Of a stretch of 18,889 nucleotides of DNA, positions 6,688-13,671 are shown in pieces. Positions within the stretch are counted from its first letter, which is position 1. Each line of letters starts with the position of its first letter. Below the pieces are notes generated by a model. That model ran no database searches, was not told the DNA's origin, and saw only the letters and a program-made list of their open reading frames with translations. Position numbers and translations under genes: made by a program. The stretch is from CAZMIL01 sp964566425 (GTDB lineage Bacteria > Patescibacteriota > Microgenomatia > UBA1406 > GWC2-37-13): the NCBI GenBank assembly GCA_964566425.1, contig CAZMIL010000014.1:1-18889 (forward strand), in the 5' to 3' direction.

Positions 6688-8400
6688 ATGGATAAACTTC
6701 GAAATTTTGCAATTATCGCCCATGTCGACCACGGCAAATCAACTCTAGCCGACCGTTTTTTAGAGTTAACAGAAACAGTTAAGGGGAAACACCAAGAGCA
6801 GCTGTTGGATCGCAATCCCATCTCGCGCGAGCGCGGGATAACCATAAAACTTGCACCGGTGAGAATGCACTATCGGGATTTTATCCTTGACTTAATCGAT
6901 ACACCCGGACATGTTGATTTTTCTTATGAAGTCGATCGGACTTTAGCGTGTGTTGAAGGAGTTATTCTTCTGGTTGACGCCACCCAAGGCGTTCAAGCAC
7001 AAACGATCGCTAATGCTTATAAAGCCCTGGAAAAAAATCTGATCATTATTCCGGCGGTTAACAAAATTGATTTAGCTAATGCCCAAATCGCCAAAACCAA
7101 AGCTGAATTGAAAGCATTTTTAGGGATAAAGGCTGACGAAATATTTGAACTTTCGGCTAAAACAGGGCAGGGTATACGCGAGCTCCTGGAAGCAGTAATA
7201 GCTAAAGTTCCCCCACCTACTGATGCCGGCGATGAAGTTAGGGCTCTCATTTTTGATTCCTATTTTGATCCGCATCGCGGAGTGATCGCTTTTATCAGGA
7301 TGTTTGGTAGAGAACTCGGCAAAGGAGCAAAATTGCAGCTGGCTGCTCAAAAAGTTTCCTTCGACGTTAGCGAAGTCGGGATCTTCACTCCCGATCTAAT
7401 TCCGCAAGCAAGGCTGTCTGTTGGAGAAATAGGCTATGTCGTTACTAACCTCAAAGACATTCATAAAGTGCAAGTCGGAGATACGATTACCGCTAAAAAT
7501 TCTTTAGTCACTCCCCTGGCAGGTTATAAAAAAATCAAGTCGATGGTTTTTGCTTCGCTGTTTCCTACAGATACAGAGGATTATTTGAATTTAAAAAAAG
7601 GACTGGAGAAACTCTATCTTAATGATTCTTCTTTGGAGTTTTCCCCTATTTACAGCAAAGCCCTTGGCGCCGGTTTTCGCGTCGGATTTTTAGGCTTACT
7701 GCACGCCGATGTTGTCCGTGAGCGTTTGGAACGTGAATACAAGCTGAATTTAGTCCTCACTCCGCCCAAAGTCGAATACACGAAGCAGAATCATGAATTT
7801 CTAGAGCCGATCGTCAAGCTGATGATTATTACTCCCCAAGAATATATGGGTAGCGTAATGCGCTTGTGTGAGGACTATCGTGGTAAATTTTTAACCATGG
7901 ATAATAATTCGCCAGCTGGCGAACAAATTTCGCTGATTTATGAAATGCCGATGAGCGAGATGATTTCGGATTTCTTTGATCGTTTGAAAAGCATTAGTTC
8001 GGGTTATGCCTCGCTGGATTGGGAATTTTTGGAATATCGTTCAGTCAAAGCCGACGAACTACAGATTCTTTTGAATGGTGATCAGGTAGATGAGTTCTCC
8101 GAAATTGTGGTTGCCGAACGCGCGCAAGAAAAAGGCGGAATTCTGGTTAAAAGATTACGTGAAGTTATCCCCCGCCAACAATATGAAGTCCGCATCCAAG
8201 CCAAGTTTAAAGGTAAGATAGTTGCCTCTGAAAAAATTTCTCCCTTCCGTAAAAACGTTACCGGCAAACTTTATGGGGGAGACAGAACGCGTAAAGACAA
8301 ACTGTTGGAGAAACAAAAAGCCGGCAAAAAGAAAATGAAGATGGTGAGCAAAGTCGAAATCCCCAAGGAAGCCTTTCTGAAGCTCTTCAAACGCAGCTAA
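6688..8400 (+). CDS. lepA: Elongation factor 4 (LepA GTPase)
   Basis: The 570-residue translational GTPase binds ribosomes and affects translocation and initiation. The G-domain shows G1 AHVDHGKST (residues 11-19), the switch I sequence RERGITIK, the DTPGHVDFSYEV motif, NKID and SAKTG. Middle domains include LGIFTPDLIP-like and FRVGFLGLLHADV segments. The LepA-specific C-terminal domain is present (NVTGKLYGGDRTRKDKLLEKQKAGKK..., ending VEIPKEAFLKLF), which separates it from EF-G and BipA. It is about 30 residues shorter than E. coli LepA. The loss is visible mainly where E. coli has the long loop after APTVVYEV (here PPKVEYTKQNHEFLEPI) and in a shortened strand before DTPGH. The start ATG directly follows the extended -10, with no Shine-Dalgarno. 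The stop codon TAA overlaps the stop of the convergent small gene. Confidence 0.97.
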   Translation: MDKLRNFAIIAHVDHGKSTLADRFLELTETVKGKHQEQLLDRNPISRERGITIKLAPVRMHYRDFILDLIDTPGHVDFSYEVDRTLACVEGVILLVDATQGVQAQTIANAYKALEKNLIIIPAVNKIDLANAQIAKTKAELKAFLGIKADEIFELSAKTGQGIRELLEAVIAKVPPPTDAGDEVRALIFDSYFDPHRGVIAFIRMFGRELGKGAKLQLAAQKVSFDVSEVGIFTPDLIPQARLSVGEIGYVVTNLKDIHKVQVGDTITAKNSLVTPLAGYKKIKSMVFASLFPTDTEDYLNLKKGLEKLYLNDSSLEFSPIYSKALGAGFRVGFLGLLHADVVRERLEREYKLNLVLTPPKVEYTKQNHEFLEPIVKLMIITPQEYMGSVMRLCEDYRGKFLTMDNNSPAGEQISLIYEMPMSEMISDFFDRLKSISSGYASLDWEFLEYRSVKADELQILLNGDQVDEFSEIVVAERAQEKGGILVKRLREVIPRQQYEVRIQAKFKGKIVASEKISPFRKNVTGKLYGGDRTRKDKLLEKQKAGKKKMKMVSKVEIPKEAFLKLFKRS

Positions 8401-8645
8401 TTACTCTTTGAATCTTTTTCCTTCTCTAATTTTTCGATCCTGACTTCGTGATCTTCTAAAATTCCACGATAACCTACAGTAATCGTGGCTTCCTCTCGTA
8501 AAGCGGCGATTTCACCAAGAATCTGATCTTTAAATACGATTATTTCTTCTCTAAGAATTTGTGTCAATTTTTCAATGCTTTCGTTAAAATACTTTTTAGT
8601 TACAAACTCTGCTTTCAATTTGGCAAGATCTGACGTAGTTAGCAT
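8397..8645 (-). CDS. Small hypothetical coiled-coil protein
   Basis: From the ATG at 8643-8645 the product is 82 residues: it begins MLTTSDLAKLKAEF and is charged and helical, with heptad-like patterns (IEKLTQILREEI..., EVRIEKLEKEKD at the end). It has no signal peptide or membrane segment and I do not recognise a family. The open frame extends upstream to 8780, inside miaA, but a good promoter (TTGACG-17-TTTAAT) ends 10 nt before the 8645 ATG, and the extra residues look non-native, so the short form is preferred. The product probably forms a helical oligomer or acts as an adaptor; function is unknown. Its TAG stop at 8397-8399 overlaps the lepA TAA on the other strand. The reading frame is AT-rich with plausible codon use. 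It could be a real CPR-type small gene or, less likely, a chance frame. Confidence 0.6.
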   Translation of the reverse strand: MLTTSDLAKLKAEFVTKKYFNESIEKLTQILREEIIVFKDQILGEIAALREEATITVGYRGILEDHEVRIEKLEKEKDSKSN

Positions 8646-8655
8646 AAGGAAAAAC

Positions 8656-8684
8656 ATTAAAACATAAAAATTTTCCGGCGTCAA
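8656..8684 (-). promoter_or_regulatory. Promoter of the small coiled-coil gene
   Basis: On the minus strand TTGACG (8679-8684), a 17-bp spacer ending in TGT, then TTTAAT (8656-8661). This is a near-consensus -35 with an extended -10. The ATG at 8645 begins 10 nt after the -10, so the leader should be only a few bases. It sits in the 50-bp gap after the miaA stop and supports the shorter start. Confidence 0.65.
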
Positions 8685-8695
8685 CGGATTATCTG

Positions 8696-9568
8696 CTACA
8701 GGATTCGCCAGTGGATATTTTTGTCCTTGATCATAAAAGTAGATTGTCTTTTGGCATAATTGACTTCTGCTTTTGTCCAAGTCTCAATCAACTCTTCCTG
8801 CGAAATTTCCCCTTTTATGAATTCGACAATTTGTTTACAGCCGGTGGCTTTTAAACCTGGATCGGTCAACTTATATCCCTTTTTGAGCAGGCGTTTAAGT
8901 TCTTTAACAGCCCCTTGTGACAGCCTTTTCTCTACTCTCTTGCGGATCGCAGCAATCAATTGTTCTCTTTCCTTGAATCTCAAAGCAAAGAGTTCGATAC
9001 GAAAATTTTTGAACTCCGTGACGCCGTTCGGCTTTGAGGTGTCCGCGGCAAGTCGCAAAAATTTTGTATCTTCACTCCTTACTATCTCAATTCTTCTGAT
9101 TAATCTTCTGGGATTATTTCTATCGCTTTGATTAAGTTTTGCTAATTCTATCTGTCCAAGAATTCGTTGGAGTTCGTTTACGGTTTTGTTGGCGAGTTTC
9201 TTTCTTAGTTTGAAATCGGGTTTAATCCTTTCTGTCTCAATTCCATAAAGCAAATGGGAGATATAGAGATAAGTTCCGCCAACGATAACTGGTGTTTTGT
9301 TTCTTTTTAAAATATCTTTAATTATTTTTTCGCTGCGGATTTTGAAGTCGTAGGAAGAAAAATATTGATCAGGATTAACCACATCATATAGATGAGCCGG
9401 AATCTTGCCAAATTCGTCTTTGTCTTTGCCGGTAATGATATCTAAACCTTTATAAACTTGCCGCGAGTCGGCAATAATTAATTCCCCGTCATATTTTCGA
9501 GCATAGTTGACAGCTAGTTTGGTTTTACCGGTGGCAGTTTGGCCTGTAATGACGAAGATTTTTTTCAT
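8696..9568 (-). CDS. miaA: tRNA dimethylallyltransferase
   Basis: The enzyme (290 residues from the chosen start) adds a dimethylallyl group to N6 of A37 in tRNAs that read UNN codons. Motifs are the P-loop GQTATGKT close to the N-terminus, IIADSRQVYKGLDIITGKDK (with the catalytic Asp of the DSxQxY motif), HLYDVVNPDQYFSSYDF, and VIVGGTYLYISHLLYG. Further on are NNPRRLIRRIEI and the C-terminal NYAKRQSTFM, equivalent to the usual YAKRQxTW. The open frame reaches a TTG at 9604 inside folD, but the conserved MKKIFVITG start at ATG 9566-9568 fits the family and avoids the overlap. It lies 10 nt after the folD stop, probably in the same transcript, and no Shine-Dalgarno is visible. The usual GYKE segment near the end is divergent (KATGCKQIVEF). 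Confidence 0.93.
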   Translation of the reverse strand: MKKIFVITGQTATGKTKLAVNYARKYDGELIIADSRQVYKGLDIITGKDKDEFGKIPAHLYDVVNPDQYFSSYDFKIRSEKIIKDILKRNKTPVIVGGTYLYISHLLYGIETERIKPDFKLRKKLANKTVNELQRILGQIELAKLNQSDRNNPRRLIRRIEIVRSEDTKFLRLAADTSKPNGVTEFKNFRIELFALRFKEREQLIAAIRKRVEKRLSQGAVKELKRLLKKGYKLTDPGLKATGCKQIVEFIKGEISQEELIETWTKAEVNYAKRQSTFMIKDKNIHWRIL

Positions 9569-9578
9569 CAGGAGAAGT

Positions 9579-10448
9579 TTACTTCTGGAGCTCGGCAGCG
9601 TCAATCAGATTTTTGAATAGATAGATGACGTCGATTGGGCCGATACCATTTGGAGTTTCAGTAAAATAACTGGCTACAGATTTGACCTCGGCTTCGTCAT
9701 AATCCCCTTTGAACTTTCTGCCCTCTTTGCGCAGACCGACATTGATCAAAATTACGCCCGGCTTGAGCATATCTGCAGTCAGGACTTTTTGACCTGCAGC
9801 CGTGATCAATACATCAGCCTCTTCATAATACTGCCTGGGGTTATCGGTTTGCGAATTGGTGTTCAGATAATTGATATGAAAATAGGAAAGGGTTTTGCCG
9901 ATTGGTTGGCCGCCTGTCAAGCCGCGCCCAATCAAGACAACCTTCTTATGTTTAATGACATTTTTGAACAAAGAATGATCTTCCTTTTCGTCGATAAACA
10001 GGTTTTTGAAGCCGGTTTTTGGCTGTAGTGCATGCTTGAGAACCGTCAAGACTGCGAGCCCGAGCGGAGGCAAAAACGGCGATTTAGGATGGTGACCTTC
10101 GAGTTCCTTTTCCCGTGGGACAAAATTATAGAGAGTTTCGGTAAACAATTTTGAAGGCAGAGGTTGCTGAATGATCACCCCTGTAGTTTGGGCCTCATTG
10201 GCTTTCTCTTTAAGCAAATTGGCAAAAACTTCAAACGGCGGGACCTCCTTGAGATGGATAAGTTCAAACTTCACGCCAAGGTTGCGGGCGACTTTTTGCT
10301 TGATGGCAACGTAAGACAATTGCTCCGGAGAGTTGCCGACAAGGAAAGTAATCAGTTTTGGGGTGATTTTCCTCTTTTTGAGTTTAACTACGCGTTGGAT
10401 TAGGGCTTTCTTAAGGGCTTTAGTGATAGGGACGCAGGGTACTTTCAT
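9579..10448 (-). CDS. folD: Divergent bifunctional methylenetetrahydrofolate dehydrogenase/cyclohydrolase
   Basis: The 289-residue protein aligns along the whole FolD fold. FolD interconverts methylene-, methenyl- and 10-formyl-tetrahydrofolate using NADP. The catalytic Tyr46 and Lys50 are present in SYVAIKQK. GVIIQQPLP (90-98) supplies the conserved Gln94, and VVLIGRGLTGGQPIGKTL is the dinucleotide-binding loop. Three signatures are altered. KDVDGFH reads KELEGHH (114-120), so the catalytic Asp is replaced by Glu117. The PCTPxG motif is replaced by LPPLG. TPVPGGVGPMT is shortened to TPNGIGPID. The N-terminus is also shortened to MKVPCVPITKALKKAL. The start is ATG 10446-10448 with its own extended -10 promoter about 20 nt upstream; miaA follows in the same direction. 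Fold assignment is firm, but one or both activities may be changed. Confidence 0.85.
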   Translation of the reverse strand: MKVPCVPITKALKKALIQRVVKLKKRKITPKLITFLVGNSPEQLSYVAIKQKVARNLGVKFELIHLKEVPPFEVFANLLKEKANEAQTTGVIIQQPLPSKLFTETLYNFVPREKELEGHHPKSPFLPPLGLAVLTVLKHALQPKTGFKNLFIDEKEDHSLFKNVIKHKKVVLIGRGLTGGQPIGKTLSYFHINYLNTNSQTDNPRQYYEEADVLITAAGQKVLTADMLKPGVILINVGLRKEGRKFKGDYDEAEVKSVASYFTETPNGIGPIDVIYLFKNLIDAAELQK

Positions 10449-10465
10449 AATAATGAAAACGCCCC

Positions 10466-10474
10466 ATTATACCA
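10466..10474 (-). promoter_or_regulatory. Extended -10 promoter of folD-miaA
   Basis: TGG-TATAAT on the minus strand in the 96-bp gap between gyrA and folD, with no strong -35. The expected start near 10459 gives a leader of roughly 11 nt without a Shine-Dalgarno sequence. Confidence 0.65.
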
Positions 10475-10520
10475 AAAATTTGAACAAAAAGGCAGTAGTA
10501 AGTTATCAAGGCCATAATAT

Positions 10521-10546
10521 GCCATCCTGCACTTGCTTCAATTCTT
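10521..10546 (+). repeat. Degenerate copy of the REP-like palindrome (copy E)
   Basis: GCCATCCTGCACTTGCTTC matches copy D (GCCATCCTGAACTTGATTC) at 17 of 19 positions, but the right half of the palindrome has decayed. It lies directly at the gyrA stop codon, in opposite orientation to copies B-D. Confidence 0.5.
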
Positions 10547-13055
10547 AAACGAGGGTTGCGCTGACTACTTTGTCATTAGTCTTAGAAAAACGCATCAAAA
10601 TGACCCCTTTAGCCGTGCGCGAGCGCGAAGGGATAGCTTTGGTTTCGATTTTAACCACTTGGCCCTGGCTGCTGGTGATGATCACCGTGGTGTCTTCCGG
10701 CTGGATAATCTGTACGAAGGCAATCTTGCCGATTTTTTGATCAACCGAGGCTATTTTGACACCTTTGCCGCCTCTGTGCTGACCTTTGAAAAAGGAGAGT
10801 TTAGTTTTCTTACCTACACCCTTCTCTCCAATCACCAAGACATCTTTTTTGAACTCATCGTCACCGAAAACGTCAGTCGAGGCTACTTCATCCTCATCCT
10901 CCAGCGCAATGCCTCTCACACCCATTGATGAGCGTCCTGTAGGTCTGATTTCAACCTCTTTGAATACAATCGCCTTGCCGTGTTCAGTGGTCAAAATGAC
11001 GTTCTTTTTGCCATTGGTAATCTTCACCCATAGAAGTTCATCGCTCTTGTCAAGTCTGATGGCGATGATTCCGTTACTTCTAATATTGGCAAACTGTTCA
11101 AACTGCGTCTTTTTAACTGTGCCTTTTTTGGTCGCCATTAAAATGAAAGTATCTTTTTGCTGATTCTGTTCCGTGTTGAAAGTCAGTGCTGACGTCACTG
11201 TTTCCTCGGGCTTTAAAGCCAAGAGGTTGACGATGGCTTTGCCTTTCGATGTGCGCGTGCCTTGAGGAATATCCCAAACCCTGTTTTGAAAGACTCGGCC
11301 TTGATTTGAGAAAAAAAGAATATGATCATGGGTCATGGCGGTGGTGATATAGTAGACATTGTCGGTATCTTTGGTTTCGATCCCAGAGACTCCCTTGCCG
11401 CCCCTCTGCTGGACGCGGAAAGTTTCTCTAGCCACCTGTTTGATATAACCTTCTTTGGTCAAGACGACGATGACTTCTTTATTCTCGATCAATTGTTCGT
11501 CGGTAATTTCTCCAGGCTTGGCTTTAATGATTTTAGTTCTGCGCTCATCACCATATTTTTTCTTCAACTCGATAAGTTCGTCCTTAATCACTTTGAGAAT
11601 CTTCATCACATCTTTGAGTAAGCTTTCCAAATAGCCAATCAACTTCTTAAGTTCCTCGAGTTCGGCTTCAATCTTACTTCTTTCCAAGCCCGTTAGCCGT
11701 TTCAATTGCATATCTAAGATAGCTTGGGCTTGGATTGCCGACAATTTGAACTTTTTCATCAACTTCTCTTTTGCTTCTGGCTCATCTTTGGATTTTTTAA
11801 TTGTTTCTACCACCTCGTCAATATGATCCAGGGCGATCAAATAACCCTCAAGAATATGGGCTCGGTGTTTGGCTTGAGCGAGTTCATATTCCGAGCGCTT
11901 AGTGACAATATCTACGCGGTGTTTAACATACTGTTCCAAAATAGTTTTTAGAGAAAGGGTTTGCGGCACGCCTTCGACCAGAGCAACAATATTTACTGGG
12001 AAAGAAGTTTGCAATTCGGTAAACTTAAAAAGATTGTTGAGGACTTTTTTATATGAGGCGTCGCGTTTGAGTTCGATGACGACGCGGATGCCTTCGCGGT
12101 CAGATTCGTCACGCAGATCGGAAATACCGACAATCTTTTTTTCAGTAGCCAGATAAGCGATTTTTTCGACCAAATTGGCTTTATTGACTTGATATGGCAA
12201 CTCGGTGACAACGATGGCTTCCTTACCTTTGCCTAAATCTTCTTGGTCGACGATTCCGCGTATTAAGACTTTACCTTTTCCGGTAGCATACATTTCTTTG
12301 ATGTCGGCCGCCCCGTAGATCACCCCACCAGTTGGGAAATCCGGGCCTTTGACGAATTCGACCAATTCTTCGATTGAGGTATTAAAGATGAGTCCGTTTT
12401 TGGGCGCTCCTTTGGAGGTATCTTTCTTAGTTTTATCGATGATATGACACAAAGCATCAACCAGCTCAGAAAGGTTATGTGGAGGAATTTTGGTTGCCAT
12501 TCCGACTGCAATTCCTTCTGCCCCCATCAACAGCAAATTGGGTAATTTGGCCGGAAAGTAGACTGGTTCTTTGAGGCGAGCGTCAAAATTATCAACCCAG
12601 CGGACTGTTTCTTTCTCAATATCCGCTAACATTTCCTCGGCAATCTTGGTCAACTTGACCTCGGTGTAACGCATGGCCGCCGGTGGGTCGCCGTCAATTG
12701 AACCAAAATTTCCCTGGCCGCGAATTAAAGGGTAACGCATCGAAAAATCCTGCGCCATGCGGACAAGCGCTTCATAAACAGGGGCGTCTCCGTGAGGATG
12801 GTATTTTCCGAGGACTTCTCCGACTACACCTGCAGACTTGGAGAATTTTGCGCCGGAAGTCAATCCTAATTTATACATTGCGTATAAAATTCTACGGTGG
12901 ACTGGCTTTAGGCCGTCGCGAACGTCCGGCAAAGCACGCGAGACGATCACAGACATCGCATAGTCGAGATACGCTCGCTTCATTTCGGCCGAAATCTCGG
13001 TATTCAGAATTTCTTGTCTGGGAGATTGTTTGATTTCCTCTTTCTTTTTTGCCAT
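10545..13055 (-). CDS. gyrA: DNA gyrase subunit A
   Basis: The 836-residue subunit breaks and rejoins DNA in the A2B2 gyrase that introduces negative supercoils. The winged-helix and tower region runs from about residue 30 to 490, starting SRALPDVRDGLKPVHRRILYAM. The catalytic Tyr130 sits in AAMRYTE. The C-terminal beta-pinwheel contains the GyrA box QQRGGKG, the marker that separates gyrase from topoisomerase IV ParC; a second RGGKG motif occurs near the end. The quinolone pocket reads HPHGDAPVYEALVRMAQ: Ala91, Pro92 and Glu95 stand where E. coli has Ser83, Ala84 and Asp87. The gene follows ppa and gyrB on the same strand, with an 86-bp gap holding two REP-like palindromes. No clear promoter or Shine-Dalgarno is visible before the ATG, so it is probably read through from gyrB. 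Confidence 0.97.
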   Translation of the reverse strand: MAKKKEEIKQSPRQEILNTEISAEMKRAYLDYAMSVIVSRALPDVRDGLKPVHRRILYAMYKLGLTSGAKFSKSAGVVGEVLGKYHPHGDAPVYEALVRMAQDFSMRYPLIRGQGNFGSIDGDPPAAMRYTEVKLTKIAEEMLADIEKETVRWVDNFDARLKEPVYFPAKLPNLLLMGAEGIAVGMATKIPPHNLSELVDALCHIIDKTKKDTSKGAPKNGLIFNTSIEELVEFVKGPDFPTGGVIYGAADIKEMYATGKGKVLIRGIVDQEDLGKGKEAIVVTELPYQVNKANLVEKIAYLATEKKIVGISDLRDESDREGIRVVIELKRDASYKKVLNNLFKFTELQTSFPVNIVALVEGVPQTLSLKTILEQYVKHRVDIVTKRSEYELAQAKHRAHILEGYLIALDHIDEVVETIKKSKDEPEAKEKLMKKFKLSAIQAQAILDMQLKRLTGLERSKIEAELEELKKLIGYLESLLKDVMKILKVIKDELIELKKKYGDERRTKIIKAKPGEITDEQLIENKEVIVVLTKEGYIKQVARETFRVQQRGGKGVSGIETKDTDNVYYITTAMTHDHILFFSNQGRVFQNRVWDIPQGTRTSKGKAIVNLLALKPEETVTSALTFNTEQNQQKDTFILMATKKGTVKKTQFEQFANIRSNGIIAIRLDKSDELLWVKITNGKKNVILTTEHGKAIVFKEVEIRPTGRSSMGVRGIALEDEDEVASTDVFGDDEFKKDVLVIGEKGVGKKTKLSFFKGQHRGGKGVKIASVDQKIGKIAFVQIIQPEDTTVIITSSQGQVVKIETKAIPSRSRTAKGVILMRFSKTNDKVVSATLV

Positions 13056-13079
13056 AAAGACTAAAAATGCACCCGTATT

Positions 13080-13107
13080 GTCATTCTCGACCTGATTGAG
13101 AGTCTAG
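13080..13107 (+). repeat. REP-like palindrome (copy A)
   Basis: TCTCGA (13085-13090), loop CCTGA, TTGAGA (13096-13101) form a six-pair stem with one G-U. The flanks GTCAT and GTCTAG match the family pattern. It is placed head to head with copy B in the ppa-gyrA gap. Confidence 0.6.
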
Positions 13108-13110
13108 TCA

Positions 13111-13134
13111 AATCCTCAACCGAGTCGGGAATGG
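13111..13134 (-). repeat. REP-like palindrome (copy B)
   Basis: Read on the minus strand it begins CCATTCCCGACTCGGTTGAG, sharing the CCATTCCCGA start with copy C. The stem is imperfect. With copy A it forms a closely spaced inverted pair, an arrangement like bacterial interspersed mosaic elements. Confidence 0.55.
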
Positions 13135-13141
13135 TAGAGTG

Positions 13142-13654
13142 CTACTTCAACGCTTTGGTAATCGCCTCATAAGCTTTTTCTTTCCCTAAAAATTTTTTTG
13201 TCTTGACCCATTTTCCCGGTTCAAGTTCCTTATAGTGGTCAAAAAAGTGCTTGATTCGCGCGAGCTGTTCCTTAGGGACATTTTTGATATCCTTGACGTC
13301 CTTATATTGCGGATCGACTTTCTCTATCGGGACAGAGACTATCTTAGTGTCGATCCCGCTCTCGTCCTCCATTTCCAACATTCCAATGGGGCGTACAACC
13401 ATGACAGTTCCCGGTTTAACCGGATACATTGATAGTACCAGTATGTCTAAAGGATCGCCGTCTTCGGCCAAAGTCGCAGGGACAAAACCATAGTTGAACG
13501 GGAAAAACATGTTGGTGTGTAAAAAACGATCGACTTTCAACATACCCGTTTCTTTATCCAGTTCGTACTTAGTGGTCGATCCTTGAGGAATTTCAATAAA
13601 CGCGTTTACTTCTTGTGGCGTATTTTTGCCTGCTGTTAGTTTTGAGATATCCAT
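13142..13654 (-). CDS. ppa: Inorganic pyrophosphatase, family I
   Basis: The 170-residue soluble enzyme hydrolyses pyrophosphate to two phosphates, pulling biosynthetic reactions such as nucleotide-sugar, tRNA-charging and nucleic-acid synthesis forward. It has the family I signature EDGDPLDILVL (Mg-binding aspartates) and an N-terminal part with IEIPQGSTTKYELDKETG, HTNMFFPFNYGFVP. MEDESGIDTKIVSVP and HFFDHYKELEPGKWVK complete the active site. Length and motif order are normal for bacterial hexameric forms. The ATG at 13652-13654 is 17 nt after the gyrB stop with no Shine-Dalgarno, so it is probably translated from the gyrB transcript. Finding ppa between gyrB and gyrA is unusual; no functional link is evident from sequence beyond shared housekeeping expression. 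The stop is TAG. Confidence 0.96.
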   Translation of the reverse strand: MDISKLTAGKNTPQEVNAFIEIPQGSTTKYELDKETGMLKVDRFLHTNMFFPFNYGFVPATLAEDGDPLDILVLSMYPVKPGTVMVVRPIGMLEMEDESGIDTKIVSVPIEKVDPQYKDVKDIKNVPKEQLARIKHFFDHYKELEPGKWVKTKKFLGKEKAYEAITKALK

Positions 13655-13671
13655 CGAGTTACTTAAAATTT

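Noticed and set aside
6591..6845. Minus-strand frame of 84 codons antisense to the lepA start
   Set aside because: It runs across the lepA promoter and G1 motif coding and shows no protein-like pattern.
8646..8780. Longer form of the small coiled-coil protein overlapping the end of miaA
   Set aside because: The extra residues are the antisense-frame shadow of miaA and spacer, and a promoter lies just before the shorter ATG.
9569..9604. N-terminal extension of miaA from a TTG inside folD
   Set aside because: MiaA proteins begin a few residues before the P-loop; the ATG at 9568 gives that and avoids overlap.
10533..10928. Open frame on the plus strand antisense to the end of gyrA (131 codons)
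   Set aside because: A shadow of gyrA codon usage; no recognisable domain or promoter.
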